A DNA stretch of 64,000 nt from Acidobacteriota bacterium (GTDB lineage: Bacteria > Acidobacteriota > Terriglobia > Acidiferrales > UBA7541), in NCBI GenBank assembly GCA_013289825.1, contig JABCZF010000012.1, forward strand, positions 1 through 64,000. Direction: 5' to 3'. Made by a program: the position numbers and the translations under genes. Shown here one piece after another: positions 60,632 through 64,000 of the stretch. The notes below the pieces were generated by a model. It was not told the DNA's origin. It was given only the letters and a program-made list of their open reading frames with translations, and did no database searches. The stretch's first letter is position 1. Every line of letters begins with the position of its first letter.

Positions 60632-63600
60632 CAGGATCATCGACTTCTCCGTACGACACAAGCTAGCTGTTTTAACCGCGATCGCGGTGGCCTGCATCGC
60701 GGGATGGTGGGCGATGGTCACGGTGCCCGTTGATGCCATTCCTGATCTCAGCGACACGCAAGTCATTATTTATTCGCGCTGGGACCGCAGCCCGGACATC
60801 CTCGAGGATCAGGTTACCTATCCGATCGTTAGTGCCATGCTCGGCGCCCCCCGGGTTAAAGCAGTGCGGGGCTTCTCCGATTTCGGCTACTCGTATGTGT
60901 ACGTGGTCTTTGACGAAGGAACCGATCTGTACTGGGCGCGCTCACGGACCACAGAGTATCTCGCAAGCGTTATACCGCGTTTGCCGGACGGCGTGAAAAC
61001 CGAACTGGGCCCCGATGCGACCTCTCTCGGCTGGGTCTTTCAGTATGCTTTGGTGGATACAACAGGGAAGCACAGCCTCGCCGATTTGCGCTCTTACCAA
61101 GACTGGTATCTGAGCTATTACCTCCGCTCGGTTCCCGGTGTAGCCGAGGTTGCTCCCATCGGCGGTTATACCCGTCAGTACCAGGTGAATCTCGACCCCA
61201 ATCGTTTGCGCGCCTACGGCATCCCAGTAAGTCGTGTGGTCGAAGCGGTTCGCGGCGGCAATAGCGAGTCCAGCGGGCGATTGCTGGAATTTGGCGGAAC
61301 GGAGTATATGGTGCGCGGCCGCGGTTACGCGCGCTCCCTCGAAGATTTTGAAAACATTCCCCTGAGTGTTAGCGAAAGCGGCTCGCAAATCCGTATTAAA
61401 GACGTAGGACATGTTGAGATGGGGCCGGACTTGCGGCGCGGTCTTGCCGATCTGAATGGCTCGGGCGAAGCCGTTTCCGGAATTGTCGTCATGCGCAACG
61501 GAGAAAATGCTCTCGATGTCATTGACCGCGTAAAAGCCAAAATCAAGGAGATCGAACCGGGGTTTCCGCCTGGCGTAAAGCTCATTCCGATCTATGACCG
61601 GTCGGACCTGATACACAACGCGATTGGCACCGTGAAAACGACCATCCTCGAGGTCGCCGTTACGGTCGCGCTCATTATTCTCGTTTTTCTTTGGCATTTC
61701 CCTAGCGCGGCGATTCCGATTGTGACCATGCCGGTCGCCGTGCTGCTTGCGTTTATTCCGTTCCGCATGATGGGAATCAGCGCGAATATCATGTCACTGG
61801 CCGGTATTGCTATCGCTTTCAGCGAACTGGTTGACGCTTCGATCGTCGTTGCCGAGCAAACCCATAAGAAGCTAGAACTATGGGAAAAAGCCGGAGGCCT
61901 CGGCGACCGTCGCAAAATCGTCCTTGCCGCCATCAAGGAGGTCGCGGGCCCGACGTTCTTTGCGCTACTGGTCATTGCCGTCTCTTTCCTGCCGGTCCTC
62001 ACGTTACAGGCTCAGGAAGGGCGGATGTTCCGGCCCCTGGCATATGCCAAGACGCTGACCATGGTGGCTGCCGCGCTGTTGGCAATCACGCTAGATCCCG
62101 CGTTGCGGCTTTTTCTTAACGGAATCAAGCGGTTCGAGTTCAGGCCGGAATGGTTGTGCCGAGTTGCCAATGCCTTGCTGATTGGCAAAGTGCGTTCCGA
62201 AGAGAGCCACCCAATAAGCCGGCATCTGATTCGTGTCTATGAGCCCGTGGTCCGTTGGACGTTGCGATGGAAGTGGTTTGTCATTGGCGCGGCGGTTGCG
62301 CTAATGATCCTCACCGTGCCCGTTTTCTTCCGTTTGGGCTCAGAGTCCATGCCGCCCCTGGACGAAGGTGCGATTTTCTATATGCCCACGACACTGCCGG
62401 GCATCTCCATCCACCAGGCGGAGCAGTTGCTCCAGGTCAGCGATCACATGCTGAGCCAATTCCCGGAAGTCGACCATGTTCTTGGCAAGGCCGGGCGAGC
62501 CGAAACTGCCACCGACCCGGCACCGCTCTCGATGCTGGAGACGCTAATCGTTCTAAAGCCCCACAGTGCCTGGCGACATGTGGACACCTGGTATTCCGCA
62601 TGGGCCCCGGAATGGGCCAAGAGCCTGTTTCGCCACATTACCCCCGACACGATCTCCACCGAGGAGTTGGTGGGCCAGATGAATGAAGCGTTGAAGATTC
62701 CAGGAGTCAACAACGCGTGGACCATGCCCATCCGCGGGCGCATCGATATGCTGACCACCGGGCTTCGAACCCCTGTGGGATTGAAGATTGCCGGGGCTGA
62801 CTTGCAGCAGATCCAGGCGATCGGCACGGAAATCGAATCTCTGCTCAAAGCCGTACCAGGAACGCGTGCGGTGCTTGCCGAACGTACGGCCGAAGGCCAC
62901 TTTCTCGACCTGCAGTGGGATCGCGAACATCTGGCGCGCTATGGAGTCAGCGTCGAAGACGCCCAGCGCGTCATCGAGAACGCCATCGGCGGCGAAAATG
63001 TCACCACCGTGGTGCTCGGACAGGAGCGTTACCGAGTAAACGTCCGGTTTCAGCGCGATTTCCGCAGCGACATTGGCTCCCTTGCCGCTATTCCCATCCC
63101 GGCGGGCGGCCAGCGGCAATTGACGTTAAGCGATTTGGCGAAAATCAGCATCTCCACCGGCCCGGCCATGATCCGCAATGAAAACGGCCTGCTCACCGGT
63201 TATGTCTATGTGGACGTCGCCGGTCGCGACCCTGGCAGCTACATCAGAGAAGCGAATCAACTGCTGCGCGACCGCATCAAGCTGCCTGCCGGCTATTCCG
63301 TAAGTTGGAGCGGACAGTATGAGAGCATGCAGCGCGCGACGGAACGCCTGAAGTTAGTGGTCCCCATCACCCTGTTCCTGATCGTTCTCTTACTTTATTT
63401 CAATACTCGTTCCGTTCCCAAGACCATTATTGTCTTGCTGGCGGTACCTTTTTCCGCGGTTGGGGCGCTCTGGTTTCTTTATTTCGCTGGCTACAACCTC
63501 AGCGTCGCTGTTTGGGTGGGATTGATCGCTTTGTTGGGAATTGATGCCGAGACGGGGGTCTTTATGCTCCTGTACCTCGATCTCGCCTGCGCGGAGGCAC

Positions 63601-63932
63601 GGCGCGAAGGCCGCCTCAACACGCTTGACCAGTTGCGAGAAGCCATCGTACAGGGTGCCGCGAAGCGTTTACGACCGAAATTCATGACCTTTGCCACGAC
63701 TTGCGTCGGTCTTTTTCCCATTATGTGGGCCACGGGTGCAGGCTCGGACGTAATGAAGCGCATCGCCGCAGCTATGGTCGGCGGTATCTTTACTTCGTTT
63801 GTTCTCGAACTCCTGGTCTACCCTGCCATCTACGAAGTATGGAAGTGGGGTCTCCATCCCCATGGCGTTCAAGCAGACCAGAGCTCAACTCCTTTGGGCT
63901 TGCAGCCAGTTGAATCAGCAGGCTCAGATTAG
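60624..63932 (+). CDS. cusA: CusA-type heavy-metal efflux RND transporter (1102 aa)
   Basis: Inner-membrane proton-driven pump of the HME-RND family. Twelve helices and two porter domains are present. The first helix follows MINRIIDFSVRHKLAVL, and the signature VPVDAIPDLSDTQVIIYS comes next. The TM4 region holds FSELVDASIVVAEQTHKK with the conserved Asp for proton relay, and FFALLVIAVSFLPVL follows. Three metal-site Met in the porter cleft match CusA: M587 (FYMPTT), M637 (APLSMLETL) and M709 (RIDMLTTG). This favours Cu(I)/Ag(I) over Zn/Co/Cd. TTG at 60624 is chosen for GGGAG six bases ahead; GTG at 60600 is the alternative. No cusC/TolC gene before the window end at 64000. Confidence 0.93.
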   Translation: MINRIIDFSVRHKLAVLTAIAVACIAGWWAMVTVPVDAIPDLSDTQVIIYSRWDRSPDILEDQVTYPIVSAMLGAPRVKAVRGFSDFGYSYVYVVFDEGTDLYWARSRTTEYLASVIPRLPDGVKTELGPDATSLGWVFQYALVDTTGKHSLADLRSYQDWYLSYYLRSVPGVAEVAPIGGYTRQYQVNLDPNRLRAYGIPVSRVVEAVRGGNSESSGRLLEFGGTEYMVRGRGYARSLEDFENIPLSVSESGSQIRIKDVGHVEMGPDLRRGLADLNGSGEAVSGIVVMRNGENALDVIDRVKAKIKEIEPGFPPGVKLIPIYDRSDLIHNAIGTVKTTILEVAVTVALIILVFLWHFPSAAIPIVTMPVAVLLAFIPFRMMGISANIMSLAGIAIAFSELVDASIVVAEQTHKKLELWEKAGGLGDRRKIVLAAIKEVAGPTFFALLVIAVSFLPVLTLQAQEGRMFRPLAYAKTLTMVAAALLAITLDPALRLFLNGIKRFEFRPEWLCRVANALLIGKVRSEESHPISRHLIRVYEPVVRWTLRWKWFVIGAAVALMILTVPVFFRLGSESMPPLDEGAIFYMPTTLPGISIHQAEQLLQVSDHMLSQFPEVDHVLGKAGRAETATDPAPLSMLETLIVLKPHSAWRHVDTWYSAWAPEWAKSLFRHITPDTISTEELVGQMNEALKIPGVNNAWTMPIRGRIDMLTTGLRTPVGLKIAGADLQQIQAIGTEIESLLKAVPGTRAVLAERTAEGHFLDLQWDREHLARYGVSVEDAQRVIENAIGGENVTTVVLGQERYRVNVRFQRDFRSDIGSLAAIPIPAGGQRQLTLSDLAKISISTGPAMIRNENGLLTGYVYVDVAGRDPGSYIREANQLLRDRIKLPAGYSVSWSGQYESMQRATERLKLVVPITLFLIVLLLYFNTRSVPKTIIVLLAVPFSAVGALWFLYFAGYNLSVAVWVGLIALLGIDAETGVFMLLYLDLACAEARREGRLNTLDQLREAIVQGAAKRLRPKFMTFATTCVGLFPIMWATGAGSDVMKRIAAAMVGGIFTSFVLELLVYPAIYEVWKWGLHPHGVQADQSSTPLGLQPVESAGSD

Positions 63933-64000
63933 GCGCCTCCGGCCCGAGTGGATGGCGTAGGTTCCAAGTTCCAGGAGGGCATCCGCGAGGTGGTCTGTGG

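Overview
The window looks like chromosome of an Acidobacteriota, most likely class Terriglobia (Acidobacteriia). The markers are tandem MacB-like ADOP permeases behind a PadR regulator, an Oar-type TonB-dependent receptor with an N-terminal carboxypeptidase-regulatory domain, a long Pro/Ser/Thr-rich serine/threonine kinase, an ECF sigma operon carrying B-box and DUF4097 proteins, a full hopanoid operon, and frequent GTG and TTG starts. I saw no rRNA, tRNA, CRISPR array, insertion sequence or phage gene. The assignment is an inference from gene content, not from a phylogenetic marker.

Layout. 1-4.8 kb (minus): two ADOP permeases, the first cut by the window edge, and their PadR regulator with a palindrome in its leader. 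5.1-8.1 kb (minus): Ser/Thr kinase and a CsgG-family secreted protein. 8.4-11.4 kb: a small conserved protein, a secreted protein of unknown function, and aroA. 11.6-15.4 kb (minus): an envelope-stress operon made of ECF sigma factor, ZAS anti-sigma factor, B-box membrane protein, small LiaF-like protein and DUF4097 protein. 15.6-16.2 kb: an intact MazF-type toxin behind a MazE antitoxin with a broken N-terminus.

16.4-24.0 kb (plus): the least familiar part. A PLP-dependent decarboxylase is followed by a mostly overlapping series: a ferritin-like/DUF362 fusion, a phytoene-desaturase-like FAD oxidoreductase, an epoxide-hydrolase-like alpha/beta hydrolase, a C-terminal scrap of a membrane fatty-acid desaturase, a flippase-like membrane protein and nrdR. 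Together they look like an undescribed redox or lipid modification pathway. 24.0-30.5 kb: GNAT acetyltransferase, a membrane-anchored alpha/beta hydrolase lacking its nucleophilic Ser, an ArnT/PMT glycosyltransferase, an LpxL-type acyltransferase, lpxD and a MobB-like P-loop protein, so mostly outer-membrane lipid work.

30.5-41.1 kb (plus): hopanoid operon with a good sigma-70 promoter and a leader hairpin. The order is shc, a radical-SAM-like protein that has lost its iron-sulfur cysteines, hpnA, hpnG, two medium-chain dehydrogenases, an hpnC-hpnD fusion and hpnE. HpnD, HpnC and HpnE make squalene from farnesyl diphosphate and Shc cyclises it. HpnG acts on the adenosyl side chain; HpnA is of uncertain role.

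41.6-49.2 kb: a zinc-ribbon protein, the 1279-aa Oar-like receptor and a histidine kinase/response regulator pair. 49.4-58.1 kb: lytic transglycosylase with a possible sigma-54 promoter, a secretin, a Crp/Fnr regulator, a PpiC/SurA-like foldase, an STN-domain protein, a Spy-like protein and a LolA-like protein, ending at a clear Rho-independent terminator. 58.2-58.7 kb: remains of a secreted-protein gene. 59.1-63.9 kb: CusB and CusA of a Cu(I)/Ag(I) exporter, with no outer-membrane partner inside the window.
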